NCBI RefSeq assembly: GCF_019393635.1
Contig: NC_057863.1
Location: 626,327,791-626,391,790, forward strand
Direction: 5' to 3'
Source: Dromiciops gliroides
Lineage: Eukaryota > Chordata > Mammalia > Microbiotheria > Microbiotheriidae
DNA length: 64,000 nt
The notes beneath the pieces were generated by a model. It saw only the letters and a program-made list of their open reading frames with translations, was not told where the DNA came from and ran no database searches. Shown one piece after another: positions 44,010 to 55,189 of this stretch. Numbering within the stretch: the first letter of the stretch is position 1; every line of letters begins with the position of its first letter. The position numbers and the translations under genes are program-made.

Positions 44010-44170
44010 TCTGTGTATACTGAGGGAAAGTGACATGGAGATCTGGAAGAGTGGGCTGGCGCCAGACTATGAAGGGGCCAAAGAGGAATTTGTATTTTAT
44101 TCCAGATCCAACAGGCAGCCACTGACCCATCTTGGAAAGGAGGAATGACATGGTCAGACCCATGCATTGG
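44010..44170 (+). repeat. ancient dispersed repeat fragment
   Basis: gccagactatgaaggggcca, gtattttattccagatccaa and ggaatgacatggtcagaccc belong to the family of 33.6 kb and 55.2 kb. Confidence 0.6.
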
Positions 44171-44399
44171 GGTTCTCAACTTGTCAGCTGTGGGGAACAT
44201 AGAACAACAAGACAGTAAACCCCAGCCTGGCTCCTTTCAGCCAGGGTTCCCATCAATGGGATGGAATTTCCCATTCCTTGGGAAGAATGTGACTTTGGAG
44301 TCAGGATAGGGTTCCCAGCTCTTACCCATGTGTCCAACTGCAAGTCTTTCCTCTTTGGTGCTCAATTTCCTCTAAGGCTTTTCCATCACAATTTCAAGT

Positions 44400-44880
44400 C
44401 ACTTTTCACATTTATTATGTACCAGGTTCCGAGCTAGGTGCTGGAGATAGAGAATAGCAAAAACAGACCCTGCCCTCAGGGGGCTCACACTCTACTAGAG
44501 GACACAGCATTCAGACATCTGCATCCATACAAGATATATAATACAGTGTAGGGCGGAAAATAATCTCAGAGGGAAGACACTACTAGCAAGGCATTGTGTT
44601 GTTGTTGGGGCTTGTTGGGAAGTTTTCTGGTACAAGTCTAAATCTTGTTCATTTGTTTCAGTTGTGTCCTATTCCTTGTGACCCCATTTGGGGTTTTCTT
44701 GGCAGAGATACTGGAGTGGTTTGCCATTTCCTTCCCCAACTTATTTTAAAGATGAGGAAACTAAAAGGGTAAAATGCCCAGGGTCACACACCTAGTAAGT
44801 GTCTGAGGCTAGATTTGAACTCAGGTCTTCCTGACTCCAGGCAGGGCGCTAGCCTTTGTACCGCTTAGTAAGTTGTGAAG
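44400..44880. mobile_element. SINE piece plus RTE-dependent SINE
   Basis: 44400-44590 SINE (aggttccgagctaggtgctg, cctcagggggctcacactct). 44640-44870 minus-strand RTE-SINE (cattt ggggttttcttggca, gtttgccatttccttcccca, gaggctagatttgaactcag). Confidence 0.75.
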
Positions 44881-44899
44881 ACCTGGGGGAAAAAAAAAA

Positions 44900-45625
44900 C
44901 TATAGAAGTTTTGGTTCTTTTCTCTTCTATAGAATGATGGGCTTTGGACTAGGCTATATTTAACGTCCTGTTCAGCCCAATCTTTTTTACTTTTCCTTCA
45001 GCTTCTGCTTACTGGATTTGTCCAAACCTCCCTTCCAAAGTCCCCTAATAAAGACTCTTGTAGGCTCCTACCCTGGCACATAGCAAGCATTTAATAAATG
45101 CTCTATCTCCCTCTCTAAATTATCTCCCTAACTTGGGGAGAATGCCCTTGTACAATAACTTTCCTTTCTCTTCAAGTTTTTGCACAGCCCTGAGACTTTA
45201 GAAGCAAGCCCTTAGAGGTACATAGGTAGGACTAGTGTCTGGACTCCTGCTTGGTAGACTTTGAGAAGTTAAGCTATTTGCCTAAGGCCACAAGAGGGTT
45301 AAGTGACAGTCACTTCTCTGGAATGAACCTGATTTTGGCAGAGGCAAATAAAATTGGCTAGATGAGTGGCTAAGGACTTAGCAGGACTTTGCCCTAGGGA
45401 CCGGCTACTTGACCTAGGTCTTTCAGCAGCTGTCCACGTGCAAAGCAGGGGGCCCTGACATGAGCCTGGTCTTGGTGATGCTTCTGCCACTGGCTCAAGG
45501 TGGCAGCTGTGACTCACTTTCCCTGTCTTATCAGTAAAGAAAAGAATGTAGTATTTATTAAGATTGCCTTGGGGTTAAACAAAGTAGAGATAATGAATGG
45601 CTCTAAGTCATAAGATCAATAGTAC
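44900..45625. other. gene-free stretch, L2 tail and unique text
   Basis: 45040-45110 L2-like tail (cacatagcaagcatttaata). 45230-45540 unrepeated with no domain in its frames. Confidence 0.4.
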
Positions 45626-45630
45626 AGTGA

Positions 45631-45780
45631 AGGGGCAGGTAGGTGGTACAGTGGATAGAGCACCAGCCCTGGGAGTCTGGGGTACCTGAGTTCAAATCTG
45701 GCCTCAGACACTTAACACTTACTAGCTGTGTGACCCTGGGCAAGTCACTTAACCCCAATTGCCTCGCTAAAAAAAAAAAA
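45631..45780 (+). mobile_element. tRNA-derived SINE (ggatagagc subfamily)
   Basis: Complete with an A12 tail; duplication gtacagtgaa / gtacaatgaa. Confidence 0.95.
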
Positions 45781-45799
45781 GTACAATGAAGGTCTAGAG

Positions 45800-46110
45800 A
45801 CAGCCTGGGGTGGTAGCTAGAGCTTTGGACTTGAATTTGGGAGAAATGGGTTCAAATTCTACCAGAAACTTTCTAGGAGTATGACCTTGAGCCACACCTA
45901 AGTGACCACAATGAATAGAACTGGAAAGAAGTGAGTTCAAATATGGCCTTGGATATTTTACTAGCTGTGTGACCCTGGGCAAATCTTTTAACCTCAGTCT
46001 TCTCGTTCTGTAAAATGGGAATAATTCCTATCTTCCAGGTTAAATGTGATGAAAAATGAGATGACCTTAAAATAAACTATTAGATAAGATAACCTTAAAC
46101 ACTATATAAA
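45800..46110 (+). mobile_element. CORE-SINE fragments
   Basis: gggttcaaattctaccagaa, ctgtgtgaccctgggcaaat, tctgtaaaatgggaataatt. Confidence 0.7.
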
Positions 46111-46179
46111 TGCTATTTAAGAAAACCCAAACAAACAACTTTTTGAGTCCACAGCAACTCATTGGGATTTATCCCACTA

Positions 46180-46500
46180 TCATTAGGTCTTCCCCAGATC
46201 CTTCTATTAAGGGTAATGGAAGCCCTTTTGAGATCAGGGACTGTTTCCCACCTTCTTCATCCTTTCCTGAGCCCTCAGCTACAAGTGCCTATCCTTCCCA
46301 AACTACCTTGTAGTCATTTGGTATACATTTCGTGTGTGGCATGCATCTTATTTATATGTATATGTGTCCTGTTTCTTCTCTCCCCCCTCCCCCATTGGAA
46401 TGTAAACCCCTTGAGGACAGCAAGTAGTTTACTTTATTCTTTGTAGCCCTCGTACCCAGTACAGTGCCTGGTACATAGTAAGAGTTTAATAAATGCTTGT
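46180..46500 (+). mobile_element. L2 LINE 3' tail
   Basis: aatgtaaaccccttgaggac, agtacagtgcctggtacata and taataaatgcttg. Confidence 0.7.
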
Positions 46501-46504
46501 TTTG

Positions 46505-46655
46505 GGGAGCAGCTAAGTGGTGCAGTGGACAAAGCACCGGCCCTGGATTCAGGAAAACCTGAGTTCAAATCCAGCCTCAGACACTTGACACTAGCTGTGT
46601 GACCCTGGGCAAGTCACTTAACTCTCATTGCCCCGCAAAACAAAAACAAATTTTA
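46505..46655 (+). mobile_element. tRNA-derived SINE (WSINE1-type)
   Basis: Complete with a mixed A-rich tail; acttgtttagg after it echoes gcttgttttggg before it. Confidence 0.94.
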
Positions 46656-46669
46656 AAAAAAAATACTTG

Positions 46670-46980
46670 TTTAGGAAAAAGCACTGGATTTGGAGTCAGA
46701 TGATCTGACTTCAAATTCTAGCCTTGCTCCTTACTCTTTGTGAAACCTTGAAATAGTCATTTACTCTTTCTGGGCCTCTGTTTCCCCATCTGTAAAAAGA
46801 AGATAGAAAAAGGGGGTGGTGGTGGAGGAGGAGGAAGATACCTATCATCAGAGATGGGAGGAACCTTAGAAACCACCTAGCTCAGTTTTCCCTCATTTTA
46901 CAGATGAGGAAAATTATGGCCAGAGACATTTGCTCTGTCATACAGTGAATTTGTGACAAGATCTGGCTTAGAACACAGTC
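46670..46980. other. CORE-SINE and MIR fragments
   Basis: 46680-46800 (gatttggagtcagatgatct, ccccatctgtaaaaagaaga); 46845-46980 (gagatgggaggaaccttaga, tttacagatgaggaaaatta). Confidence 0.7.
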
Positions 46981-46984
46981 TTTC

Positions 46985-47400
46985 TGTCTCCTTGTCCAGC
47001 AGAGCCATCAATCATTTTGGCACTTGGGACGAGTAGCATAAAACATGCCCTCAGATTAACTGAAAGCTGCAATAAGGACTCAGGCCAGTGGTTTAGAAGT
47101 AGCAAACTGTTAGGGTCCCACACCAGAAGGTGTTTCAGATTATAGGTGTATCTTGTTACCTACATTAGATGTTAGTAACATAATAGAAGGTTTGGTCCCA
47201 TTACCTTAATCCATAACATTCTAGAGAGTTGTTTAACCAGAAATAACCATCTAAATTTATTTTGACAATAAACATATCAAAATTTGCTTCTTTGACAATT
47301 TGGGAAAATCACACAAGAAATAATTGAGACAAATTTAGAAGCAAGAGAAGGAACTAATCACTTCATTGTTTTTAATATATTTTGATAACTTTTTCAGTCT
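46985..47400. other. gene-free stretch, nothing recognised
   Basis: AT-rich, unrepeated, no exon signals. Confidence 0.3.
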
Positions 47401-47404
47401 GGCA

Positions 47405-47595
47405 TTCTATGCACTGATAGTCAGGAAGACCTGAGTTCAAATCCAGCCTCAGACACTTGCTGTGGGACCCTGGGCAAGTCACTTACCTTTTGTCTGCCTC
47501 TATTTCCTCATGGGGATAACACCTACATCCCAGGATTATGAGGATGAAATGGCATAGCACAGTGCCTGGTATATAGTAAACACTATATAATTGTT
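47405..47595 (+). mobile_element. CORE-SINE
   Basis: gtcaggaagacctgagttca, ctgtgggaccctgggcaagt and cctctatttcctcatgggg. Confidence 0.8.
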
Positions 47596-47599
47596 TTTT

Positions 47600-48960
47600 A
47601 AATCACCTTAATGTACATTTGCTCTATACCTCTTCCCCAATTCCTTCTAGAGTTATACATCATAATAAAGAATCTTAAAAGAGGAAGAAACCAAACTAAT
47701 CAACTAAAATAATCTAACTAAAGTAATTAGTAAAACAGATTTATTGAAAAATCCTGTTATGTTATAGTCCATATTCTGCAAAGAATAAGGGGGAGATGTC
47801 ATCTCACATCTCTTTGGGGCTGAGTTTCATCATTCAGATTTGATTGTTTTGTTATTCTTTGCCTCTATGTAGCTGTAGACATTGTGTACGCTGTCTTCCT
47901 GGCTCTCCTTACTTTCCTTTGCATCAGTTCATATAAGTTTTCCCATGCTTCTCTGCATTCCTCATTTTTATGTTTCTTACGCCATTATCTACACCACACC
48001 ACAATTTGTCTGGATGGCTTCCAATGGACGACATCTACTTTATTTCCATCGCAATAAATTTGTAGGTATATAATGGGACCTTTCTCTTTACTGTTGACTT
48101 CCTTGGGTTATATGACTAACTGTGGTATCCCTAGGTCAAAGGGCACACATATTTTACTCAGTTTCTTTTGTATATTTCCAAATTGCTTTCCAGAATGGTT
48201 AACACCAATTCACAGCTAAGCCAGTAATGCATTATTAGTGAGTTGGGGCATTCTTGCATATGGTTATTAATAATAAGCAGTGCTTTGGAGAACTGATTAT
48301 TCCTATCTTTTAATGGCTTATTTAACCACCTATCAAATGGTTATTGTTTTTTTTTGTTTTGTTTCATTTTGTTTTAGTGAGGCAATTGGGGTTAAGTGAC
48401 TTGCCCAGGGTCACACAGCTAGTAAGTGTTAAGTGTCTGAGGCTGGATTTGAACTCAGGTACTCCTGACTCCAGGGCCAGTGCTCTATCCACTGCACCAC
48501 CTAGCTGCCCCCAAATGGTTTTTTTATCTTAAAGATGTCTGTTGTCCTCATCTTGATATCAAATATCAGCAACATTTGTTACAAAGATATTTCTCCTACA
48601 TCCCTTCTTATGTTAGTTGCAATGATTAATGCAACTCATTCAAAAACTTTTCAATTTCATGAAATCAAAATTAACTTCTATTCTTTGGGTAAGAATTCAC
48701 CCTTTACCCAGAGCTATGAAAGGGATATGAACAGTTTTTTATTTTTATTATATAATTCTCTATTTCATTGCAATCATTTTCCTTGCTTTTAATTGCTTTA
48801 TTGATGATTTTAAACATCACTGATAACTTCATTATGAGTCCCTCCTTGCCTCATAAGAGTCGTCCCTTGTAACAAACAGGTAGTCAAGGAAAACAAATCT
48901 ACACAAAGACCATGTCCAGTCATGTACACCTCATTCCTCTCCTGCGGTTCATGTCCTCTG
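47600..48960 (-). mobile_element. old L1-type LINE remnant, minus strand
   Basis: atcagttcatataagttttc, aattgctttccagaatggtt and tggttattaataataagcag are decayed ORF2/3' UTR text (compare 53.8 kb and 50.16 kb). Interrupted by a SINE. Confidence 0.5.
48357..48512 (-). mobile_element. tRNA-derived SINE (caattgcctcac subfamily)
   Basis: Complete in reverse; duplication caaatggtt on both sides (48335, 48513). Confidence 0.95.
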
Positions 48961-49160
48961 TGCCAATAGATGAGAAACCTATTTCACCAACAGTTACTTA
49001 ATCATGAGATTGAACAGAGTTCTAAAGTATTTCAGTGTCAAAACATTATTATAGTTATGTGAATTATCGCCCTGAGTCTTAGTTTTCCTAAAAACTATTC
49101 CATATTTGCATTTCTTGTTATATACTATGTTATATAACATTCCATAACAATCCTATGTGT

Positions 49161-49313
49161 GGGGGCAGCTAGGTGGCGCAGTGGATAAAGCACTGGCCCT
49201 GGATTCAGGACGACCTGAGTTCAAATCTGGCCTCAGACACTTGACACTTACTAGCTGTGTGACCCTGGGCAAGTCACTTAACCCCCGTTGCACTGCAAAA
49301 TAAATAAATAAAC
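49161..49313 (+). mobile_element. tRNA-derived SINE (WSINE1-type)
   Basis: Complete; (AAAT)n tail; duplication caatcctatgtgtg / caatcctatatgtg. Confidence 0.96.
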
Positions 49314-49414
49314 AATCCTATATGTGACAATTGATTCAGCCATCCACCTACTAATGTTCTCACTACAGTAAAAGTTGGGACAGCTAAAGTCCTGCAATGG
49401 ATTTTATTTATTTT

Positions 49415-49554
49415 TTAATTTTTTTGGTGAGGCAATTGGGGTTAAGTGACTTGCCCAGGGTCACACAGCTAGTAAGTGTCTGAGGCCGGATTTGAACTCA
49501 GGTACTCCTGAATCCAGGGCCAGTGCACTATCCACTGCACCACCTAGCTGCCCC
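49415..49554 (-). mobile_element. tRNA-derived SINE
   Basis: Minus strand; duplication cctgcaatggatttt at 49391 and 49556. Confidence 0.96.
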
Positions 49555-49627
49555 CCTGCAATGGATTTTTTAAAAATCAACATGAAGAAGTTGATGTACT
49601 GACTTAAATATTTATTAAACACCTATG

Positions 49628-49862
49628 TGCAGGACAGCTAGGTGGCTCAGTGAATGAAGTGGTGGACCTGGAATCAAAAAGGCTCATCTTTCTGACACTT
49701 ACCAGCAATGTGAGCCAAGATAAGTCACTTGACCCTGTTTGCCTCAGTTTCCTTATCTGTAAAATGAGCTGGAGAAGGAAAAGAGGAAACCACTTCAGTA
49801 TTTTCACCAAGAACACACAAATGGGGTCACAAAGAGCTTCACATAACTGAAAAACAAGCAAA
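49628..49862 (+). mobile_element. RTE-dependent SINE (MAR4-like)
   Basis: gacagctaggtggctcagtg, ctgtaaaatgagctggagaa, cacacaaatggggtcacaaa and actgaaaaacaag end. The SINE-like head fused to the RTE-type tail is visible here. Confidence 0.78.
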
Positions 49863-49989
49863 CAATAGTAAAAGTTGCTACTATAAATATTTTTGGATCT
49901 ATAGTAACTTCTCTGTCTTGAAGGTCCTTGGGAGTATATCCTTAGAGGTAGCATTGCAGAAGATTCTTGTTAGTGATTCTTAATATTTT

Positions 49990-50129
49990 TTTTGGCGGGG
50001 TAATGAGGGTTAAGTGACTTGCCCAGGGTCACATAGCTAGTAAGTGTCAAGTGTCTGAGGCCAGATTTGAACTCGGGTCCTCCTGAATCCAGGGCCAGTT
50101 CTTTATCTACTTCGCCACCTAGCTGCCCC
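49990..50129 (-). mobile_element. tRNA-derived SINE
   Basis: Minus strand; duplication gttagtgatt at 49969 and 50131. It sits in a decayed L1 fragment (49862-50400). Confidence 0.95.
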
Positions 50130-50409
50130 CGTTAGTGATTTTTTTAATAGTGTAGTTTCAAATTGCTTTCCAGAACAGTCAGACCACTTTGTATTTTCCA
50201 CACAGCATCCATGTGTGGAACTTTTCATAGTTCCACCAATTTTTCTCGCATTTGTCAATTTGATGGTTGTGAGGTGAAAACTCAGTCTTGTTTTAATTAC
50301 TGTCTCATTAATCATTTGTAATATCTTCTGCAAACTCTCATTTCCTATCTTTTGACCACTTATGAATAATCTTGGTTTCTGCTGCAGAAATGCACGTGTG
50401 AACTTTTTG

Positions 50410-50530
50410 CTGCCAGCCCTGGAGTCAGGAGGACCTGATTTCAAATCCGGCCTCAGACACTTACTAGCTGTGTGACCCTGGGCAAGTCACTTAACCCCAA
50501 TTGCCTTAACAAACAAACAAACAAAAAGAA
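50410..50530 (+). mobile_element. tRNA-derived SINE, 5' truncated
   Basis: Begins at gccagccctggagtcaggag, ends caattgcctt plus an (AAAC)n tail. Confidence 0.93.
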
Positions 50531-50534
50531 AAAA

Positions 50535-51050
50535 TACTATTTGTAATAAATAAAACCTTTTTGCTATTAGTGCTATATTTTTTAATCCCTTTCCTGTAAA
50601 TTTTAATGTCCTAAGCAAAACCTCACTTCCCTGCCTTGGATGTAACTGGATTTGGGAACCACTGTTATCTTATATGATGTGCTCATTTTCGTTATGCAGA
50701 GTTCCCCAGAGGGGGACTGCAGGTTTCCTGGCCCCTCTAGAGGCTCATTGAAAACCTCAGTCTGTTGCCCCCGTTTTACCTGGTGTACCTTAGGGTCGGG
50801 TGACAGCTGCAGTGTTCCAGATGGCGCCTGACAAAAATAACCCTTAGAGTTGCCCCATCTCTGGGATAGAAATGCAGCCACCCTGCCTATCTCAGCTGGG
50901 GGTGGGGGGTTGGCGTGGGGGGCAGAGAGCTGGACATGTGAGAAAGAGGAGTGGCCCCTTTAAACCTTAGCCTGGCCATTAATTTCAAGAATGAGTGAGA
51001 GGAAGGCAGGCCTACAGGGATCTCAGAGGGTTATGCAGGCCGGGGCTGGG
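50535..51050 (+). promoter_or_regulatory. unique sequence upstream of the transporter first exon
   Basis: No repeat is recognisable from about 50600. The block gcccctttaaaccttagcct and gccattaatttcaagaatga lies 60-100 bases before the TATA box. Likely proximal promoter; individual factor sites are not established. Confidence 0.4.
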
Positions 51051-51051
51051 C

Positions 51052-51060
51052 TATAAAAAT
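51052..51060 (+). promoter_or_regulatory. TATA box of the SLC2A5-like gene
   Basis: tataaaaat, 127 bases before the first ATG. A start near 51080-51085 would give a 5' UTR of about 95-100 bases with no other ATG in a better context. It stands in repeat-free DNA, which supports a real promoter. Confidence 0.6.
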
Positions 51061-51178
51061 ACCATTGGCTGTTCCCTAGCACGTCCAAAGTGCAGCCCAC
51101 ATGTCTTGCCTTTCCATCCACTACACTGGTTACTCTGCTTAAAAGGGAGCCAGAAGTGTGCAACTCTCAAGAGGAACG

Positions 51179-51211
51179 ATGGAAGATTCTAGGCAAACCA
51201 AGACCCAAGGG
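51179..51211 (+). CDS. SLC2A5: SLC2A5-like transporter, first coding exon (11 codons)
   Basis: Encodes MEDSRQTKTQG and ends at GGG|GTAAGT (donor at 51212). The ATG has A at -3 and G at +4, a strong context. In GLUT5 the first coding exon is likewise a short hydrophilic cytosolic peptide starting ME and ending in G just before the R(L/F)TL of TM1; GLUT7 has a longer one as I recall. Phase is 0 and matches the acceptor at 61203. This exon is assigned by position, phase, length and the TATA box, not by strong similarity, because the peptide is too short. The intron to the next exon is about 10 kb. Confidence 0.65.
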
Positions 51212-51699
51212 GTAAGTCTTCCAGGCTGGGCAGGGGTCCAAGGCAAGGCAGACTCTTAAGTGATGAACAAACCTAAGTAGGAATGCTGAGGGGGGTGCAG
51301 AGAAAGGTGGGCAAAGAAATTGGGAAGAATTTCTCCAGGGGAAAGAGAGGGATACCCTAGATGGATTGATTCACTGATAGAAGCTGTTGCAGCTCAGTGC
51401 TATAGAAGGAACCCCTGTCCATATGACATATCTTTGGCTACCTGGCCCCCTTACAGATGCAAGAATGTAAGCTCCTTGAGGACAGGGTCTATTGGTTTTC
51501 CAGAGCCTAGCACAGTGTAGATACTTCCTATAATTGAACTGAATTGAATTCTATCTCCAGCCTAGCTTTATTAAGGGCCAGAAAAAGGGACTAGGGAGAG
51601 AAAGGGAAGAAGGAAGCTGGAACTATCATGCAGGGAAAGGGCTAAAAATAATAGGACTAATAATAATAACAACTGATACTTAGAGGTCATTTGAGGTTT

Positions 51700-51945
51700 G
51701 CCAAGTACGTTCTCTTGCTCTGAATATATATGTATGTATGCATGTATGACTTGATTCTACCCTCACAGCAAGCTTTCCAAGTAGGTACTACATGTGTCAT
51801 CCCCATTTTACAGATGAGGAAACTGAGATTCACATAGGTCGAGTGACTTGCCCAGTGTCTGAAGCAGGCTTCAAAACTTAGGTCTTCCTGACTTGAAGGT
51901 CAGCACTCCATTCCACTTCATTGCCTTTCATGTGAAGACGAAAGG
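51700..51945 (-). mobile_element. MIR copy in intron 1
   Basis: ccccattttacagatgagga, aactgagattcacataggtc, gagtgacttgcccagtgtct and taggtcttcctgacttg. Confidence 0.8.
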
Positions 51946-52109
51946 GTTAAATTTGTCCTTAGTTCTGTATACAGATGAGACCCTTGAGAGATGGGTCCAT
52001 AAGCCAGAAAATGTTGGTAATATTTGTTGTGGGGTTTTTTTTTAATATTTGGGAGGTTTTATTATTATTTATTATTCTTCTACTTTTAAACTAATCAGAG
52101 CTTTGCAAG

Positions 52110-52152
<43 letters not shown>

Positions 52153-52160
52153 CACACACA
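52110..52160. repeat. (TG)n microsatellite
   Basis: About 20 TG units followed by (AC)n. Confidence 0.96.
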
Positions 52161-52179
52161 GAGCTTTCAATTACTATTC

Positions 52180-52600
52180 TTTTTTCAGTTTCTGTCTTAT
52201 CTCTGGCAAATAGTAAATAGTCCTTAGGAGATCAGAACTTTTTGACAGCTAAGTGATCTCTTAAATAGTGATAATTAAATTAGTACTTAAATATAGTAGT
52301 AATAATATATTTAAATATAGTTATAATTTAACTATTTAAATGTAGTGTTATAATAATAATCATACTAAATATTTATTTATAAAGTGCTTTCTTCCAGTGT
52401 GACTCTAGGAGGTAGATAATCCTATTATTATTTATTATTATTATGAAGCTATTTGCCAGATAGAGAAACCAAGTCCCAGCGGGACTTCATCTGTAGAAAG
52501 GATATCCTAGTACTTTCTGTGTCCTGCTCCCCAGGTGACCCAAATGAGATAATATAACCAAAGTGTTTTGTAAACACTAAATGCCAGCTACTACCACTAC
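52180..52600. other. intronic AT-rich stretch with MIR remnant
   Basis: 52250-52450 TTAAATA-rich text; 52380-52590 MIR-like (ataaagtgctttcttcc, gataatataaccaaagtgtt). Confidence 0.5.
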
Positions 52601-52611
52601 CACTCCTCTTT

Positions 52612-52768
52612 TTTTGTTTGTTTGTTTTTTTTTAGTGAGGCAATTGGGGTTAAGTTACTTGCCCAGGGTCACACAGCTAGTAAGTGTTAAGTGTCTAAGG
52701 CTGGATTTGAACCCAGGTACTCCTGACTCCAGGGCTGGTGCTCTATCCACTGTGCCACCTAGCCGCCC
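52612..52768 (-). mobile_element. tRNA-derived SINE (caattgcctcac subfamily)
   Basis: Minus strand; duplication actaccactcctctt at 52597 and 52771. Confidence 0.96.
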
Positions 52769-52779
52769 TGTACTACCAC

Positions 52780-53365
52780 TCCTCTTAACCTCTCTGGACC
52801 CCAGTCTCCTCTTCTGTAAAATGAGGGAGCTGGGCTGGGTGTCCAAGACTCCTCAAGCTCTAACCCTGTGATTCAGTTCAGCAGACATGGATGCATTGCC
52901 AGCCACGTGCATGGCCTCGTGCCAGGAACTAAAGCTCAGTGCCAGTTGATCCCCAGGTCAGGGGATTCCCTTTGCCTGATAAAGGGGTTCAATGGGTCCT
53001 CATGGTCTCATCTTTAATGTTGCCACATTACTATGATAGCCTTGACCTTCCTCATCCGTCCAAGGGTAGAGCTTTTGAGGAGGCGGAACAGATACCTGGT
53101 GCGGCTTTGGGGAAGAAATAAAAACAAAGCCATGGGAATTGTCTACTCATTCAAAGAATCTAGGAAATCATTAGATCTGAAGGGAAGGTGGCTACCCCCT
53201 CCTTCCCCCCAGGGTGCCAAGTCCTCTTCAGGGTTGGCACGGGGCAGCCTGTTTGCCACACCCATGGGCATAGGATCACAGGGGCAGGGGATCCTAGAAC
53301 TAGGGCTAGAAGGGACCTTAGAAGCCAGTCAGTCCTACCTACTCATTTCTTATTTTCAAAAATTC
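52780..53365. other. intron 1, mostly unique
   Basis: 52780-52880 CORE-SINE tail (tcttctgtaaaatgagggag). The rest is unrepeated. Open frames at 53033-53377 have no recognisable domain or flanking splice pattern. Confidence 0.4.
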
Positions 53366-53366
53366 C

Positions 53367-53512
53367 GGGGCGGCTAGGTGGCGCAATGGATAAAGCACCA
53401 GCCCTGGATTCAGGAGTACCTGAGTTCAAATCTGGCCTCAGACGCTTGACACTTATCAGCTGTGTGACCCTGGGCAAGTCACTTAACCCCAATTGCCTCA
53501 GCCCCCCCAAAA
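53367..53512 (+). mobile_element. tRNA-derived SINE (WSINE1-type)
   Basis: ggggcggctaggtggcgcaatgg to ccaattgcctca; duplication aaaattcc on both sides. Confidence 0.95.
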
Positions 53513-53514
53513 AA

Positions 53515-54056
53515 ATTCCAAATTGTATCCCTTCCTCCCTCCCCCTCTACCTTGAGATGATAAGCAATCAGACATGTTATACATGTGCAATTATGTAAGA
53601 AATTCCACATTAGTCATTTTGTACAAGAAGACTTAAAAGGAAAAAAAAAGAAAGTGAGAAATATCATGTTTCAGTCTGTGTTCAATCAATATCAGTTCTT
53701 TCTCTGGAGGCAGATAGTATGCTTCATTAGTCCTTTAGGATTGTCTTGGATCATTGTATTATTGAGAATAGCTAAGTCATTCACAGTTGTCCATTGTACA
53801 ATATTGTTATTTTGTACAACCTTCTTCTGGTTCTGTTCACTTCATTTTGCATCAGTTCTTGTAAGTCTTTCCAGGTTTTTCTGAAATCATCCTGCTTGTC
53901 ATTTCTTATAACACAATATCTCATCATAGTCATATACCACAGCTTGTTTAGCCATTCCCCAATTGATGGGCATCCCTTTGATTTCCAATTCTTAGCCACC
54001 ACAAAAAGAGCTGCTATAAATATTTTTGTACAAATGGGTCCTTTTTCCTTTTTAAT
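53515..54056 (-). mobile_element. 5'-truncated L1, minus strand
   Basis: Reading from 54056 down: ORF2 C-terminus with NWKSKGCPSIGEWLNKLWYM and MRYCVIRNDKQDDFRKTWKD (54002-53870), then 3' UTR to 53515. The ORF2 end is readable with few breaks, so it is moderately young. Confidence 0.9.
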
Positions 54057-54057
54057 C

Positions 54058-54160
54058 CCCTCATTTCAAGGATGAGGAAACTGAAGCATAGGGAAGTGCA
54101 GAAACCTGTCCAAGGTCAAACAGCTAATCAGTGGTAGAGTTGGAATCTGAATCCTGGTCT
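54058..54160 (-). mobile_element. MIR fragment
   Basis: aaggatgaggaaactgaagc, ccaaggtcaaacagctaatc. Confidence 0.75.
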
Positions 54161-54349
54161 TCCAGGCTCCCAGCTCCAGGCAAAATTAGATGTTTGTCTT
54201 CTTCTGCTCCTGTTCCACCTGCTGTGGCTCCTGCTGCCTGTTCTCTTATCTCATAGTGCCCAGAACTATACTTCAGCCCACCCCTACCCCCCATCCAAGA
54301 CTGCTTAAGACCCATCTCCAATCTTTCCATAAATTTTCCCTGTAGTTCC

Positions 54350-54598
54350 CAAATTGGTCTCTCAGCTTCAAGTCTTTCCCCTTTCTAATCATCCTTCACA
54401 AAGCCGCTAACCCTAAAGGCAAGTCTGACCCTACTACTCTCTACTCAAATTCTAGTGGCTACCTCTAATATCAACTAGAAACTCCTTTTTGTTATTTTAG
54501 ACTCTACAACTTGGATCTATCTTCCATTAACATATATATTACATGTTATCCCTCTCCATACGCTATACTATTCAGCCATAATGGTCTTCTTGAAGTCC

Positions 54599-54647
<49 letters not shown>

Positions 54648-54830
54648 CCATTTGCCATCTCCCAGCCTTTGCATTGGCTGTGCTCCATGCCTGGCGTTCT
54701 CTCCATTCTTTACCTCTGCCTCTGAAGATCTTTACTTTCCTACAAAGCTCAGTTCAAGTGCACCTAACAAGAAGCCCTTGGGTATATGCAATACATATTT
54801 ACATATGTGATTATTACCTCTGCTAGTGGA
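54350..54830 (+). mobile_element. L2 LINE 3' region with (CA)n
   Basis: tcacaaagccgctaacccta, ccagcctttgcattggctgt, gctccatgcctggcgttctc and caaagctcagttcaagtgca. A pure (CA)22 array sits at 54600-54645. Confidence 0.7.
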
Positions 54831-54834
54831 GCTA

Positions 54835-55185
54835 GGGAACAGTTTCACTCAGTCTCTGTACTCTCACTACCTAGCTCAAGGCCTGAAACTCCTCTATAAA
54901 GGTGCTAATAATTGCTAAAACGCGGTTACCCTTCACCAAGATCATTTGCATTACAATAGCACTCTGGTAGGGGGGGAAAGTGGCAGCCCAAGGGATGAAT
55001 CTCTAACAATGGCAATGCAGGCGAGGGAGTCTTCCCACTTTACACTGCTTATGAGGCCAGCCCCATTTGTGGACACTCTCCACAGGGTCTCGGTCTAAGG
55101 CAGTCCGGAGACCAGAAACAAAAAAGGAGAATTACAAAACATTTGATTCCCAGTTACCTATCTTAGAGCCCCAAATGAGGAGGGC
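54835..55185. other. intron 1, nothing recognised
   Basis: Unrepeated sequence; no exon signals that fit the transporter. Confidence 0.35.
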
Positions 55186-55189
55186 AGAG

